Shown: positions 1 to 8,713, counted from the stretch's first letter. The stretch: DNA of 38,115 nt from Bdellovibrionaceae bacterium UBA2351 (GCA_002344565.1 DDTZ01000113.1:7100-45214), one strand, 5' to 3'. Translations and numbers: made by a program. The notes: a model not told the origin generated them from the sequence alone.

Positions 1-209
1 ATATCCCGGTGATTGGAATTGGTGCGGGGCCAGATGTAGATGGACAAGTTCTAGTTTTACAGGACTTACTTGGTTTTAACGATGGTTTTAAACCTAAGTT
101 CTTGAAAAAATATTTCAACGCTAACCAAGTCTTCAAAAATGTTTTCAATGACTATCACAAAGAAGTTGTAACTCAAGCATTCCCGACACCAAAGGAAAGT
201 TACGAATGA
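1..209 (+). CDS. panB: 3-methyl-2-oxobutanoate hydroxymethyltransferase, C-terminal fragment
   Basis: This is the 3' end of a gene that begins before the window; the reading frame is open from base 3. It would transfer a hydroxymethyl group from methylenetetrahydrofolate to 2-oxoisovalerate, giving ketopantoate, the first step towards pantothenate. The visible part begins IPVIGIGAGPDVDGQVLVLQ, the well-conserved PanB block near the C-terminus, followed by DLLG and a variable tail. The stop codon overlaps the panC start in a TGA/ATG arrangement (ATGA), so the two are translationally coupled. Neighbouring panC, coaBC, coaX and panD support the call. The catalytic N-terminal part lies outside the window and cannot be judged. 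Confidence 0.92.
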   Translation, partial: IPVIGIGAGPDVDGQVLVLQDLLGFNDGFKPKFLKKYFNANQVFKNVFNDYHKEVVTQAFPTPKESYE

Positions 210-970
210 GCCAACCAATTATTTTAAAAACGACGAAGGAGCTTATTCAGTGGCGCGGTTCGATTCAAAATCGCTCGGTAGGATTTGTCCCCACTATGGG
301 TGCTCTCCATGAAGGCCATGCGAGTTTGCTTAAAAAGAGTCGAGCTGAAAACGATATTTCTGTTTTAAGTATTTTCGTCAACCCGACTCAGTTTAACCAA
401 GCACAAGACTTAGCGAAATACCCTAGAACTTGGGACGCAGATGTTGCTGTGGCTCGCGAGACAAGAACAGATGTTATTTTTTCGCCGACATTTGAGGAAA
501 TCTATCCTGACGACTACAATTATTCAGTGCATGAAAATGATTTTAGCCACATGCTATGTGGCGCCTCACGCCCCGGACATTTTCAAGGTGTCTTAACTAT
601 TGTATTGAAACTTTTTAATCTTGTGCAACCGACTCGCGTTTATATGGGCGAGAAAGATCACCAACAACTACAATTGATCAAGAAGATGGTAGCGTCTCTA
701 TTCCTGAATACCGAAGTCATCGGTTGCCCAACCATTAGAAACAACGACGGCTTAGCATTAAGTTCCCGCAATGCGCGACTGACCGAGGAAGAACGTAAAA
801 ATTCATCTTTGATTTATAAGACGATAACCACGGCAAAGACCGCACAAGAGGCGCGAGTGGCTTTAGAAAAAGCCGGATTTAAGATAGACTATTTAGTGGA
901 TGTTGAACGCCGTCGTTACGTAGCTGCCTATGTTGGCGAAGTGAGGTTGATAGACAATGTCCAACTCTAA
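206..970 (+). CDS. panC: pantothenate synthetase
   Basis: PanC joins pantoate and beta-alanine using ATP, giving pantothenate, in the cytoplasm. The 254-residue product has the nucleotidyltransferase HIGH-type motif MGALHEGH (residues 31-38), the pantoate-binding stretch IFVNPTQF (about 57-64), GEKDHQQLQLI and the IRNNDGLALSSRNARL block with the KMSKS-like SSRN. It is somewhat shorter than the usual 280 or so residues, at the C-terminus. The ATG overlaps the panB stop by 4 nt. The 3' end overlaps coaBC by 14 nt. Its substrates come from panB (ketopantoate, after reduction by an enzyme not in the window) and panD (beta-alanine), both in the same operon. Confidence 0.97.
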   Translation: MSQPIILKTTKELIQWRGSIQNRSVGFVPTMGALHEGHASLLKKSRAENDISVLSIFVNPTQFNQAQDLAKYPRTWDADVAVARETRTDVIFSPTFEEIYPDDYNYSVHENDFSHMLCGASRPGHFQGVLTIVLKLFNLVQPTRVYMGEKDHQQLQLIKKMVASLFLNTEVIGCPTIRNNDGLALSSRNARLTEEERKNSSLIYKTITTAKTAQEARVALEKAGFKIDYLVDVERRRYVAAYVGEVRLIDNVQL

Positions 971-2210
971 CAAAATACTTTTTATATTCACTGGGTCTAT
1001 TGCCGCTTACAAAGCCGTCACTTTAGTTTCACGTCTAGTGCAACGAGGCTACGATGTTGAGTGCGTTTTAACTAAATCAGCGTCTAAATTTATAGGACGC
1101 GCTACTATTGAAGGACTAACTGGAAAAGCGGTTCATACTGATTTGTTTGATTCGGACAACATTATGTCGCACATCCATCTGATTCGCGACGCCAATGCCG
1201 TTGTGGTTGCACCCGCGACGGCTAATTTTATAAATAAAATTGCCAATGGATTTGCGGATGATTTGGCTAGCACCTTGTTTCTTGCCCATGATTTTAAAAA
1301 GCCGTTCATCGTTGCCCCCGCGATGAATACAAAAATGTACGAACACCCACAAACTCAAGTTTCTATAAAACGTTTAAAAGAAATTGGCGTTACTATTTTG
1401 GAAGCGGGATCAGGTATCCTTGCCTGCGGCGAAGTAGGCTATGGCAAGCTATTAGAACCTGAAATCATGATCGAAGAAATAGAAAAAATTCTAAAGCACC
1501 CCCCCACAACACCGCCGACCCCGGCAAGTAAACAAAACCTTCCACGCATACTGATTACAGGTGGTGGTACAGTCGAAAAAATCGATGATGTTCGATCGCT
1601 TACAAATTCTAGCAGCGGCGAAACGGCCATTTCCCTTGCTAAATACTTTTATGATCTGGGCCTACCGACCTCGTTGATCGTTAATAATCAAAAAGGTTTA
1701 CCACTCCCAAGCACTATGGACGTAACGTCATTTAGTTCGTTTGCGGATCTAAATTCAGCGCTAAAAGACAAACTAGGTAAAGAAAGTTTTGATTTTGTCA
1801 TTCATGCCGCAGCCGTAAGCGATTTCAGTTTAGCTAAAATTGAAGGCATTGGTTTTAAGAAATCACCAAGAAAAATTTCTTCAGCAAAAAGCATTAAGCT
1901 AGTTCTAAAGCCAAACTTTAAAATCATCTCTAAAATTGCTCAGTATAGTAAAAATAAAAAGGTGAAAGTGATTGGTTTCAAACTTACTTCACACGCCGAT
2001 CAGAAAATAGTTAAACAATCGGTAGACAAAGTATTCGCTTATAAAGGCGTTCACTATGTTGTTCAAAATGACGTTACAAAAATAGATCGCCAAAAAGGAA
2101 TTCATCATTTTTCTTTATTTGAAAAAAATGTCCCCGTACCTCACGAAATCGAATCCCGTGAACACCTATTAGCTCAATTAGCACAGACTGTGACAAAGGA
2201 ACTCAAATGA
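957..2210 (+). CDS. coaBC: bifunctional phosphopantothenoylcysteine synthetase/decarboxylase
   Basis: CoaBC couples 4'-phosphopantothenate to cysteine (CoaB, C-terminal) and decarboxylates the product to 4'-phosphopantetheine (CoaC, N-terminal, FMN-dependent). The CoaC flavoprotein domain (about 1-178) shows TGSIAAYK near residue 12, the MSHI segment with the catalytic histidine (His72), the PAMN signature (121-124) and the ILACGE active-site cysteine region (Cys157). A proline-rich linker (about 181-196) leads to CoaB, which starts PRILITGGGTVEKIDDVRS, then TNSSSGE (Asn of the acyl-cytidylate step) and HAAAVSDF. The CoaB nucleotide stretch reads VIGFKLTS, a departure from the more common GFAAET. 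Starts inside panC (14-nt overlap) and ends in an ATGA overlap with coaX. Confidence 0.96.
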   Translation: MSNSNKILFIFTGSIAAYKAVTLVSRLVQRGYDVECVLTKSASKFIGRATIEGLTGKAVHTDLFDSDNIMSHIHLIRDANAVVVAPATANFINKIANGFADDLASTLFLAHDFKKPFIVAPAMNTKMYEHPQTQVSIKRLKEIGVTILEAGSGILACGEVGYGKLLEPEIMIEEIEKILKHPPTTPPTPASKQNLPRILITGGGTVEKIDDVRSLTNSSSGETAISLAKYFYDLGLPTSLIVNNQKGLPLPSTMDVTSFSSFADLNSALKDKLGKESFDFVIHAAAVSDFSLAKIEGIGFKKSPRKISSAKSIKLVLKPNFKIISKIAQYSKNKKVKVIGFKLTSHADQKIVKQSVDKVFAYKGVHYVVQNDVTKIDRQKGIHHFSLFEKNVPVPHEIESREHLLAQLAQTVTKELK

Positions 2211-2986
2211 TTTTAGCACTCGATGTTGGTAACACTCAAATTTATGCCGGCTTATTCACGCCTGATCACAAGATGGTAGCTTCATTTCGTAAAAACTCGA
2301 AAACGAGCTCATCCTCAGATGAAGTCGGTATTTTCCTAAGAACGGCTATCCGTGAAAATGGCTTTAATCCAGAGCATGTTCAACAAATTGCAATCTGTAC
2401 GGTTGTTCCAGATGTATTGTATTCAATCCGTGGAGCCTGCAAAAAGTATTTCAATTTAACTCCGTTTGTTCTGCAGGCCGGAGTGAAAACGGGACTAAAA
2501 ATTAAGTACCGCAATCCATTGGAAGTTGGTGCGGACCGAATCGCAAACTCAATCGCGTCTAGCCAGCTCTACAACGATAAAAATTTAATTATCGTTGATT
2601 TAGGTACTGCGACTACGTTCTGTGCGGTATCAAAAGAGAAAGAATATCTAGGTGGAACTATTATTGCTGGTTTGAAAATCAGTATGGAAGCCTTAGAAAG
2701 CCGGACAGCCAAGTTACCCGCAGTTGAAATCGAAGAAAAATATGAAGCTTTAGGCCGATCAACGGTAGAAAGTATTCAATCGGGCCTATACTATGGTCAT
2801 TTAGGCCAAATAAAAGAAATTAGTCAGCGTTTAGAAGCCGAGTGCTTTCCAAACGATCCCCCAGTAATTATTGGCACTGGTGGTTTCTCGCATTTATTTG
2901 AAAAAGAAAAAGTATTTAATCGCATTATCCCAGATCTAGTTCTAAAGGGATTGCTTGCTTCACTATCTATGAACATGAAGGAATAA
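2207..2986 (+). CDS. coaX: type III pantothenate kinase
   Basis: CoaX phosphorylates pantothenate with ATP, the first committed step of CoA synthesis, and is the isoform that is not feedback-inhibited by CoA. The 259-residue product has the acetate-kinase/Hsc70/actin-like phosphate-1 motif LDVGNTQ (Asp6), the pantothenate-site motif GADR (108-111), the phosphate-2 motif DLGTATT (131-137), then GGTIIAGLKIS. In most family members the last motif has a proline where this has alanine (GGxIxPG). The start overlaps the coaBC stop by 4 nt. With panC and coaBC this gives an unbroken route from pantoate to phosphopantetheine in adjacent genes. Confidence 0.96.
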   Translation: MILALDVGNTQIYAGLFTPDHKMVASFRKNSKTSSSSDEVGIFLRTAIRENGFNPEHVQQIAICTVVPDVLYSIRGACKKYFNLTPFVLQAGVKTGLKIKYRNPLEVGADRIANSIASSQLYNDKNLIIVDLGTATTFCAVSKEKEYLGGTIIAGLKISMEALESRTAKLPAVEIEEKYEALGRSTVESIQSGLYYGHLGQIKEISQRLEAECFPNDPPVIIGTGGFSHLFEKEKVFNRIIPDLVLKGLLASLSMNMKE

Positions 2987-2996
2987 GAGGTCTAAA

Positions 2997-3377
2997 ATGA
3001 ATATTGAACTAATGAGATGTAAAATTCACCGTGCAACGGTTACGGAAGCCGATTTGAATTATGAAGGATCTATTTCACTTGATCCGGCCCTTATTAAAGC
3101 CGCTGGATTATTTCTTCACGAAAAAGTGGACATATTAAATTGTAACAATGGCGCACGTTTTACTACGTATGTAATCGAAGGCAAAAAAGGCCAGGTATGT
3201 TTGAATGGAGCTGCTGCTCGACTAGTACAAAAAGGTGATCTAGTTATTATCGTTGCTTACGGTAGCATTCCGATCGAAAAGGCAAAAGGGTTCAAGCCTG
3301 AAGTCGTTTTTGTCGATAACAAAAATCGCCCTCGCGAGAAAAGACTAGAAAAACATTCAAAAAAGAGTCAGTATTAA
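2997..3377 (+). CDS. panD: aspartate 1-decarboxylase, pyruvoyl-dependent (proenzyme)
   Basis: PanD decarboxylates aspartate to beta-alanine for pantothenate synthesis. It is made as a proenzyme and cleaves itself between a glycine and a serine, the serine becoming the pyruvoyl cofactor. The 126-residue product has the cleavage motif YEGS with Gly24-Ser25, at the same position as in the E. coli enzyme, preceded by MRCKIHRATVTEADLNY and followed by the CNNGARFTTYVI, LNGAAARLV and GDLVIIVAYG blocks of the family. Length is normal. It lies 10 nt after coaX with a purine-rich ribosome binding site (GGAATAAGAGG), last of the pantothenate genes in this operon. Confidence 0.97.
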   Translation: MNIELMRCKIHRATVTEADLNYEGSISLDPALIKAAGLFLHEKVDILNCNNGARFTTYVIEGKKGQVCLNGAAARLVQKGDLVIIVAYGSIPIEKAKGFKPEVVFVDNKNRPREKRLEKHSKKSQY

Positions 3378-3380
3378 AAG

Positions 3381-4097
3381 ATGAAAATCTTTATTATTGT
3401 TTCTTTATTTTTTCTTTTGCCAAAAGCATTTGCGGATTTTGACCGTGCTCTTTTTAAGAATTCACAAATGATGGAAGATAGTGAAGTGGTAGAAGACGAA
3501 AAAGTAAAAATGAACTGTTTCGTCTACAAAAAATTTATCGTTCTAGAAAAAGAAGAACCTGGATTCCTAGGAAAAAATATTTACTACAAAGAAAACGAAC
3601 TTGATAGAAAAGTTATACCAGAAACTTTCTGTAAAGACCTAAAAATGGAGTCTTTCAAAAAACTACAAACCTCGGGTTCTTCTTTTTATGGAATGTTTCG
3701 TCGCTTTCTTTTTGTTCAGGACCCAGATGAATTAAGTGCACGCACTAAATTTGAAATTTATAATTTAGAATCTGGCCAAATGACATATTCTGGAGTCAAG
3801 AATAATAACACTTTAATGAAGATCATCCCGGTTACAGCGAAGACAACCGCGATCGAATATTTCCAACGCTACCAAGTTGACTGCGACTTCAATTCAGAAA
3901 AGATGAATCTAAAATGCTGGAATGAATTTTTAGGTTCGATTGAAGTGCCGAAAGATATAAAGGTTCCCTATCCATCATGCCCTAAATCAAAAACGCCAAA
4001 AAAATTTCAAGTATTCTTGAAAATATTGGTTCCCGATATCCAAAAAAGTAAACGAAATTTTCTATGGGTTAAACCCATTTGCGAAATCGCTCCGTAA
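3381..4097 (+). CDS. secreted cysteine-containing protein of unknown function
   Basis: I do not recognise this 238-residue protein. It has a clear Sec signal peptide (MKIFIIVSLFFLLPKAFA, cleavage probably after AFA) and no later membrane segment, so it is probably periplasmic or secreted. The mature part contains six cysteines (in MNCFVY, ETFCKD, VDCDFN, LKCWNE, YPSCPK and KPICEI), an even number that fits disulphide bonds outside the cytoplasm. It lies 3 nt downstream of panD with only a weak AAAAG ribosome binding site, so it is probably read on the pantothenate operon transcript, but nothing in it points to coenzyme metabolism. It converges with the carboxypeptidase gene, with 4 nt between the stops. 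Confidence 0.8.
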   Translation: MKIFIIVSLFFLLPKAFADFDRALFKNSQMMEDSEVVEDEKVKMNCFVYKKFIVLEKEEPGFLGKNIYYKENELDRKVIPETFCKDLKMESFKKLQTSGSSFYGMFRRFLFVQDPDELSARTKFEIYNLESGQMTYSGVKNNNTLMKIIPVTAKTTAIEYFQRYQVDCDFNSEKMNLKCWNEFLGSIEVPKDIKVPYPSCPKSKTPKKFQVFLKILVPDIQKSKRNFLWVKPICEIAP

Positions 4098-4101
4098 CCA
4101 A

Positions 4102-5361
4102 CTACGGCTGCTGTATTGGCGACTCTTCAGATTCCTTATCGAATGGAATAAACTTGATCGCTTGGTAACTGATTGGGACCCCGCCGTTATATTCCTTTTG
4201 AATTAAATTTGTAATCTGCAACTTAATTTTTCTCTGAGCATCTCGCCAATCCCGGCGGGTGCCATTGGTTTTCATGTTATACATAAAATAGACACTGCCT
4301 TTTTTTGTTGAGATCACTCCAGCGAGTAATATCGCAGGTGAAACAGTTCCCGTTTTAGCGATTACTGAATTTTCTGTAACATCATTTTTATATAGATTGC
4401 TGGATGATGACGTCGCATCCGCGCCGACTACACTAACAATATCTTCAAACTTAAGCGCCTGAGCTTTTAATACATTTTCAAAATCGATTAATATTTTAAG
4501 TACCACCGAGCACCGTGCTGAATTGTAGTTGCCGGTACCTTCAATCGTTAGCCTATTTCCCGAACCGTTGAATATTTCAATGTCCTCAGACGTAAGGTTC
4601 AGCCGCTTTTCAATAAATTTTTTAAATTCTTTAGCTCCACCGATAGATTCGAAAATGATATTTGAGCCGTAATTATTGGAATTACGATTCATTTCTTTCA
4701 GCAATACATTTAATGGTGAAGATCTGAACGCGATGAATTCAAAACCATTGGATTGAAATTCGGCCTCTTTTTGAAACGAAAACTTCCTCACCGATAGCTG
4801 AGCAGATGATGCCATCGCAATCCCTTGCTCTTTAGCAAAGACCAAAGTTTTCGCATAGTCCGCAGTTAGATTCTTAACTCGTAATAAATTTCTCAAAACT
4901 TCATCTGGTGTCGGCGACTCAGGAGTATAGTCTCCAATGGCGACGGCTTTACTGCTGACATTCCAAGTAAACTTGAATTTTTCATCGAAGGATAGTTCCT
5001 TCACAGATTTAATACCCTTTGCATTTAATTCCGAGATCACGAAATGTAGAAACTCTTTGCCAAAGTAGGGATCATTACCACCCTGAATATGAACCAAACT
5101 AGTCCCATCAGCGTTCTTTTTATAGAATACTTTTGTGTAATAACGATAATCGCGCCCTTTTTCTATCAGCGCCCAGTACGAGGTAATTAATTTAGAAACC
5201 GAGGCAATCGGTAGCTTTTCGTCGGTATTAGTGCCTTGAATTTCTAGTCCGGAGCTATTTCCCGCCGCTAAATGGCAGAATGAATTCAACGATGAGCACC
5301 AAGCCGTTGGAGCCAAAAATAGAAATACTAAAAACAATAAACTACGCTGATTTCTATACAA
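4102..5361 (-). CDS. dacB: D-alanyl-D-alanine carboxypeptidase/endopeptidase, PBP4 type (peptidase S13)
   Basis: A periplasmic serine peptidase of the penicillin-binding protein 4 family, which trims D-Ala from peptidoglycan stems and cuts 3-4 crosslinks. The three active-site motifs are present: SVSK (Ser54 to Lys57), SNN (228-230) and KTGT (336-339). A signal peptide precedes them (hydrophobic run about residues 8-20, then WCSS). At 419 residues it is shorter than E. coli PBP4 (about 477), leaving a smaller insert domain. The start is TTG, with AAGGGG about 9 nt upstream; no ATG fits before the signal sequence. It is transcribed alone and diverges from the orphan gene at 5549. In Bdellovibrio, PBP4-type enzymes act on the prey wall; whether this one does is inference. 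Confidence 0.9.
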   Translation of the reverse strand: MYRNQRSLLFLVFLFLAPTAWCSSLNSFCHLAAGNSSGLEIQGTNTDEKLPIASVSKLITSYWALIEKGRDYRYYTKVFYKKNADGTSLVHIQGGNDPYFGKEFLHFVISELNAKGIKSVKELSFDEKFKFTWNVSSKAVAIGDYTPESPTPDEVLRNLLRVKNLTADYAKTLVFAKEQGIAMASSAQLSVRKFSFQKEAEFQSNGFEFIAFRSSPLNVLLKEMNRNSNNYGSNIIFESIGGAKEFKKFIEKRLNLTSEDIEIFNGSGNRLTIEGTGNYNSARCSVVLKILIDFENVLKAQALKFEDIVSVVGADATSSSSNLYKNDVTENSVIAKTGTVSPAILLAGVISTKKGSVYFMYNMKTNGTRRDWRDAQRKIKLQITNLIQKEYNGGVPISYQAIKFIPFDKESEESPIQQP

Positions 5362-5460
5362 ATTAACCCGCCCCTTGGATATATTTTTGGACTGTGCTTT
5401 TACCAGATAACTCCTAAAGCAAATGAAATGCCCCCGCCTAGTTAACTACACTGCTTTTTA

Positions 5461-5466
5461 TATAAT
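5461..5466 (+). promoter_or_regulatory. candidate -10 element (TATAAT) upstream of the 497-aa orphan
   Basis: A perfect TATAAT lies in the 187-nt divergent spacer between the PBP4-type gene and the orphan at 5549, about 80 nt before the GTG start. No convincing TTGACA-like -35 is found at 16-19 bp spacing, so this is only a candidate. If used, the transcript would include the stem-loop at 5501-5532 in its leader. Confidence 0.3.
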
Positions 5467-5500
5467 TTTGATCCTTTAGGCCCTAAAAAAATTTCAAAGA

Positions 5501-5532
5501 TGATCAATTTTTGTTCACTAAAAAATCGATCA
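5501..5532 (+). other. imperfect inverted repeat / leader stem-loop just before a ribosome binding site
   Basis: TGATCAATTTTT (5501-5512) pairs with AAAAATCGATCA (5521-5532) across an 8-nt loop, 11 of 12 pairs being Watson-Crick with one A-C mismatch. The right arm ends at the weak AAGG that is the only Shine-Dalgarno-like sequence before the GTG at 5549. It could be an operator dyad serving two divergent genes or an RNA leader hairpin; the sequence alone does not decide. Confidence 0.5.
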
Positions 5533-5548
5533 AGGCCATACCTTTCCC

Positions 5549-7042
5549 GTGCCGTTTCAATCCGTATTTTCAAAGCTATTATTGGCCTCTGCGATCCTGT
5601 TAGGGAGTACTTTTGTACTGATTGTATCCCATTCCGCATCCCAAAGAATCTGTGTAAAAAACAGAGCTATTGCTTTTATAGAATGGAAAAAAAATCTGAT
5701 TCCGACATGCGATTCAAACAATTCAGCTGAATGGTCAAAGGAAACTATTAAGATTGCGGATCAAGTCAATGATCAACTAGAAATCTTCAATTTTTTAACT
5801 CCATCGTCTCGTTTCTTGCTAACTCTCACTGACGACACAAACCAGCTATCGACAAGCAAGCGTCGCTTAACCGTGTCTACCCATCTTGTAAATACGACAG
5901 ACGTTCTACCCTACACAGTAATAAAAAACTGGGTGGAAGATCAGAATAAAAATTTGCCTAAATTTGATTTACTTCACGAAACAGTAACATACTTTATTTT
6001 TTACAGCATTACCGGGCGTGATCCTATATTACCGCTACAGACTGAAACACATGCACCTGTGTTATGGAAATCGGTACAAAAAAGTAGTCATCCGAATTGT
6101 ATTAGCGATTGGAAACTCACACCAAAATGGCAGCTATGTATCAATCGTCATTATCAATTCTTTGAAACACGCACGGATTTTATCAAAGAACGCCTTCAGC
6201 ACAAATTTAATCAATCCTGGATCAGCGCCTACCAACGCTTAAGTTTAAATGAAAAAAGCCAACTCTTTAAATTTGTCCTAAATAGAATCAAAACGTTTCA
6301 AGTAGATGCGACTCTTTTAAAAGAAGCTAGCTTTTCTAATTATATTCAATCGATGTCATCATTTTGGTATATGAATGAATACTTTCCGACACAGAATGCG
6401 AACAAAGCGATGCTAGCGTCTATCATCAAGGATTTTAATCAAATTAACTTCGTAAACATTGTAGATAAATCAAAATTTGATTTAGTGATCTTTAAAGAAG
6501 GACTAAAACTTGCTACGTTCGATGGTAGTGAGTCTTTGTTAAAACCGCTAAAAAACAGTCCTACTTCCTTAGTCGCATTATCTAACGGCGACGACTTTTC
6601 TGTTTTTCCTATCAAAAAAACAATAAAAATTTCGTCGTTTTCTAAATGGTCTGCCAACCAAATCGTGGTTGAATCGTGCCGCCCTTTGAAAATGAAAGAG
6701 CTTTTAAAGTACACAGAATACACCGAGAAATTACTTTTAATTTACACATGCAATCCATTAAAAGCAGACAAAGTAGCCCGTTTAACTAAAGCGGGAATTT
6801 TAAACTACGCTCAGCTAAATAGTGAAGAAATGTTTGCCCATTTCCACCTGCCGTCGCTGGTATCTAAGCGAAATTTGATTGATCCTAATTTAGAAGTCTT
6901 TCAATTTTTAACGGAACGGTCCCAGAAAAATTCAGTGTATGAATTGTTTGGCTGGAGAGAGCTAAATTGGGATCAGATTTCAAAAACTTATCGTCCGAAG
7001 GCAGTAGTGGACGCAGTTAATTTGTTCCGCGTCCAACTCTAA
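5549..7042 (+). CDS. membrane-anchored protein of unknown function (497 aa)
   Basis: I do not recognise this protein. It begins at a GTG; in-frame stops at 5501 and 5519 exclude an earlier start, and AAGG 13 nt upstream is a poor ribosome binding site. Residues about 9-27 (LLLASAILLGSTFVLIVSHS) form one hydrophobic helix, either an uncleaved anchor or a signal peptide, so most of the chain is probably periplasmic. The remainder is mixed alpha/beta with scattered cysteines, for example in RICVKN, PTCDSN, HPNCIS, QLCINR and ESCRPL. There is no recognisable catalytic motif. It converges with the helicase gene (9-nt gap) and appears to be a single-gene transcript. Confidence 0.8.
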   Translation: MPFQSVFSKLLLASAILLGSTFVLIVSHSASQRICVKNRAIAFIEWKKNLIPTCDSNNSAEWSKETIKIADQVNDQLEIFNFLTPSSRFLLTLTDDTNQLSTSKRRLTVSTHLVNTTDVLPYTVIKNWVEDQNKNLPKFDLLHETVTYFIFYSITGRDPILPLQTETHAPVLWKSVQKSSHPNCISDWKLTPKWQLCINRHYQFFETRTDFIKERLQHKFNQSWISAYQRLSLNEKSQLFKFVLNRIKTFQVDATLLKEASFSNYIQSMSSFWYMNEYFPTQNANKAMLASIIKDFNQINFVNIVDKSKFDLVIFKEGLKLATFDGSESLLKPLKNSPTSLVALSNGDDFSVFPIKKTIKISSFSKWSANQIVVESCRPLKMKELLKYTEYTEKLLLIYTCNPLKADKVARLTKAGILNYAQLNSEEMFAHFHLPSLVSKRNLIDPNLEVFQFLTERSQKNSVYELFGWRELNWDQISKTYRPKAVVDAVNLFRVQL

Positions 7043-7051
7043 TATTTTTAA

Positions 7052-8698
7052 TTACGTAAATAGCTTTTTAAAGAATCCTACAACTTTTTGTTTTAAACCA
7101 CCCGCCTTAACGACGTCAGCTCTAGGGCCCGATTTTTTCTCGTAAGATTTTGGTCCTTTCGAGTAATTTGGTTTTCCATTTTTGTAGCGTGGATTGTTTT
7201 GTTTTTGCTGAGGCTTGTTCTGATGATGAGATTTGCCGTGTTGTTGAGGTTTATTACCTTGATGAGCAACCACCCCATTACGATTTTGTTCATTGTTGCG
7301 TTCAGGTCTATTATCCTGACGTTGCGGACGTTCGCCACGCTCATTGCGATCACCACGCGGCTGACCTTGCTTGCCCCCATGACGAGGACCACGCTCTGGG
7401 CGCTTACCACCACGGAAATCTTTGCCGCCTTTTGGTCGATCACTACCATGCGGACGATTGCGATCGCGATCAGAAAACGCTACATAGTCAGTCACCAGTT
7501 CTGTGGTTTCCAAGTAGTCTTGTTCAATTTTACGTTTTAAGAAGTCTTGAATACGATTCAACGAATCTAAATCACGATCACTGCAAAGATTAAGTGCTGT
7601 ACCTTCGGCATTCGCACGGCCAGTGCGACCAATACGGTGTACATACGTTTCGCAATCCATCGGCAGTTCATAGTTAACCACTAAATCAACACCTTGAATA
7701 TCCAAGCCGCGAGCGGCAATATCCGTGGCAACTAAAATGTTCTTCTCGTTCACAGCTTTAAACTGCTCAAGAACACGTGTTCTTTGAGTTTGGGTCATTA
7801 AACTAGAAATGGCGATAGCGGGTAATTGATTTTCAGAAAGGAATTGAGCCACTCTTTCAACGTTGTTTTTAAAGTTTGTGAAAATGATCGCTTGTTTTGG
7901 ATTTTTCTTTTTTAAAAGCGATAATAGCATTTGCGGCTTCTCACCATCACCAACGTGATATAAAAAGTCTTTTACGTTATCCGCCGTCGCTTTGTCGCGA
8001 GAAATATTAATTTCTACTGGGTTAGCGCCAAATTGATAAGCTGTGCTTAATACATCTAAATTCAACGTCGCGCTGAATACTAGGAACTGACGCTCTCTAG
8101 GGACTCGCTGCAGGATAAATTTCATATCATCTTTGAAGCCCATATCAAACATTCGGTCAGCTTCATCGAAAACAATTGCGCGCACTAAACGTAAATCGAT
8201 CAGATGTTCTTTATATAAATCCAAAAGACGACCTGGCGTTGCGAAAATAAATTGCACACCATTTCTAAGTCCGCTTTTTTGTTTGTCGTAACCAACACCA
8301 CCGTAAACAGAAATAGAGTGCAAGTTCATGCCTTTGGTAAACAAACCAAAGTTTTCATAAACTTGTTCTGCCAATTCACGCGTCGGCAACAAAACTAGAA
8401 TGAAGTTGTTTGATTTCCAATCTGGGAACTTACGTTGAGCTGTAATTTCATCATCAGATGGAGTTTGAGATCTAAGCACTCGGTCAATAAGTGGTAATAA
8501 AAAGGCCGCTGTTTTTCCAGTACCTGTTTGTGCTAAGCCGGCTAAGTCTTGGCCTTTTAGAACTACCGGTATTGCCTGCTCTTGGATCGGCGTCGGATTT
8601 TTATAGCCGAGATCCATTATATTTTTATGTAATTCAGGAACTAAGTTCCATTCAGAAAATTCCAAATCGTCTCCATGAGTTAAGTCTATTTCTGTCAT
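7052..8698 (-). CDS. rhlE: DEAD-box ATP-dependent RNA helicase, RhlE-like
   Basis: An ATP-dependent RNA helicase of superfamily 2, expected to act in ribosome assembly or mRNA turnover in the cytoplasm. Motifs in order: Q motif (PTPIQEQAI, about 35-43), motif I AQTGTGKT (56-63), PTRELAEQ (105-112), TPGR, DEAD (178-181), SAT (209-211), and in the second RecA domain ARGLDIQGVD and HRIGRTGR (354-361). From about residue 411 the tail is a basic, low-complexity stretch rich in Arg, Gly, Asn, Gln and His, typical of RhlE-type RNA-binding extensions, ending in a short hydrophobic VGFFKKLF. It follows the alpha/beta hydrolase gene by 15 nt and is probably cotranscribed with it. The exact subfamily name is less sure than the family. 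Confidence 0.93.
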   Translation of the reverse strand: MTEIDLTHGDDLEFSEWNLVPELHKNIMDLGYKNPTPIQEQAIPVVLKGQDLAGLAQTGTGKTAAFLLPLIDRVLRSQTPSDDEITAQRKFPDWKSNNFILVLLPTRELAEQVYENFGLFTKGMNLHSISVYGGVGYDKQKSGLRNGVQFIFATPGRLLDLYKEHLIDLRLVRAIVFDEADRMFDMGFKDDMKFILQRVPRERQFLVFSATLNLDVLSTAYQFGANPVEINISRDKATADNVKDFLYHVGDGEKPQMLLSLLKKKNPKQAIIFTNFKNNVERVAQFLSENQLPAIAISSLMTQTQRTRVLEQFKAVNEKNILVATDIAARGLDIQGVDLVVNYELPMDCETYVHRIGRTGRANAEGTALNLCSDRDLDSLNRIQDFLKRKIEQDYLETTELVTDYVAFSDRDRNRPHGSDRPKGGKDFRGGKRPERGPRHGGKQGQPRGDRNERGERPQRQDNRPERNNEQNRNGVVAHQGNKPQQHGKSHHQNKPQQKQNNPRYKNGKPNYSKGPKSYEKKSGPRADVVKAGGLKQKVVGFFKKLFT

Positions 8699-8713
8699 TA
8701 AAGACCCAAAAAT

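Noticed and set aside
7093..7593. Several open frames on both strands over the helicase tail
   Set aside because: They arise from the low-complexity Arg/Gly/Asn/His coding sequence; their products are low-complexity and have no ribosome binding sites.
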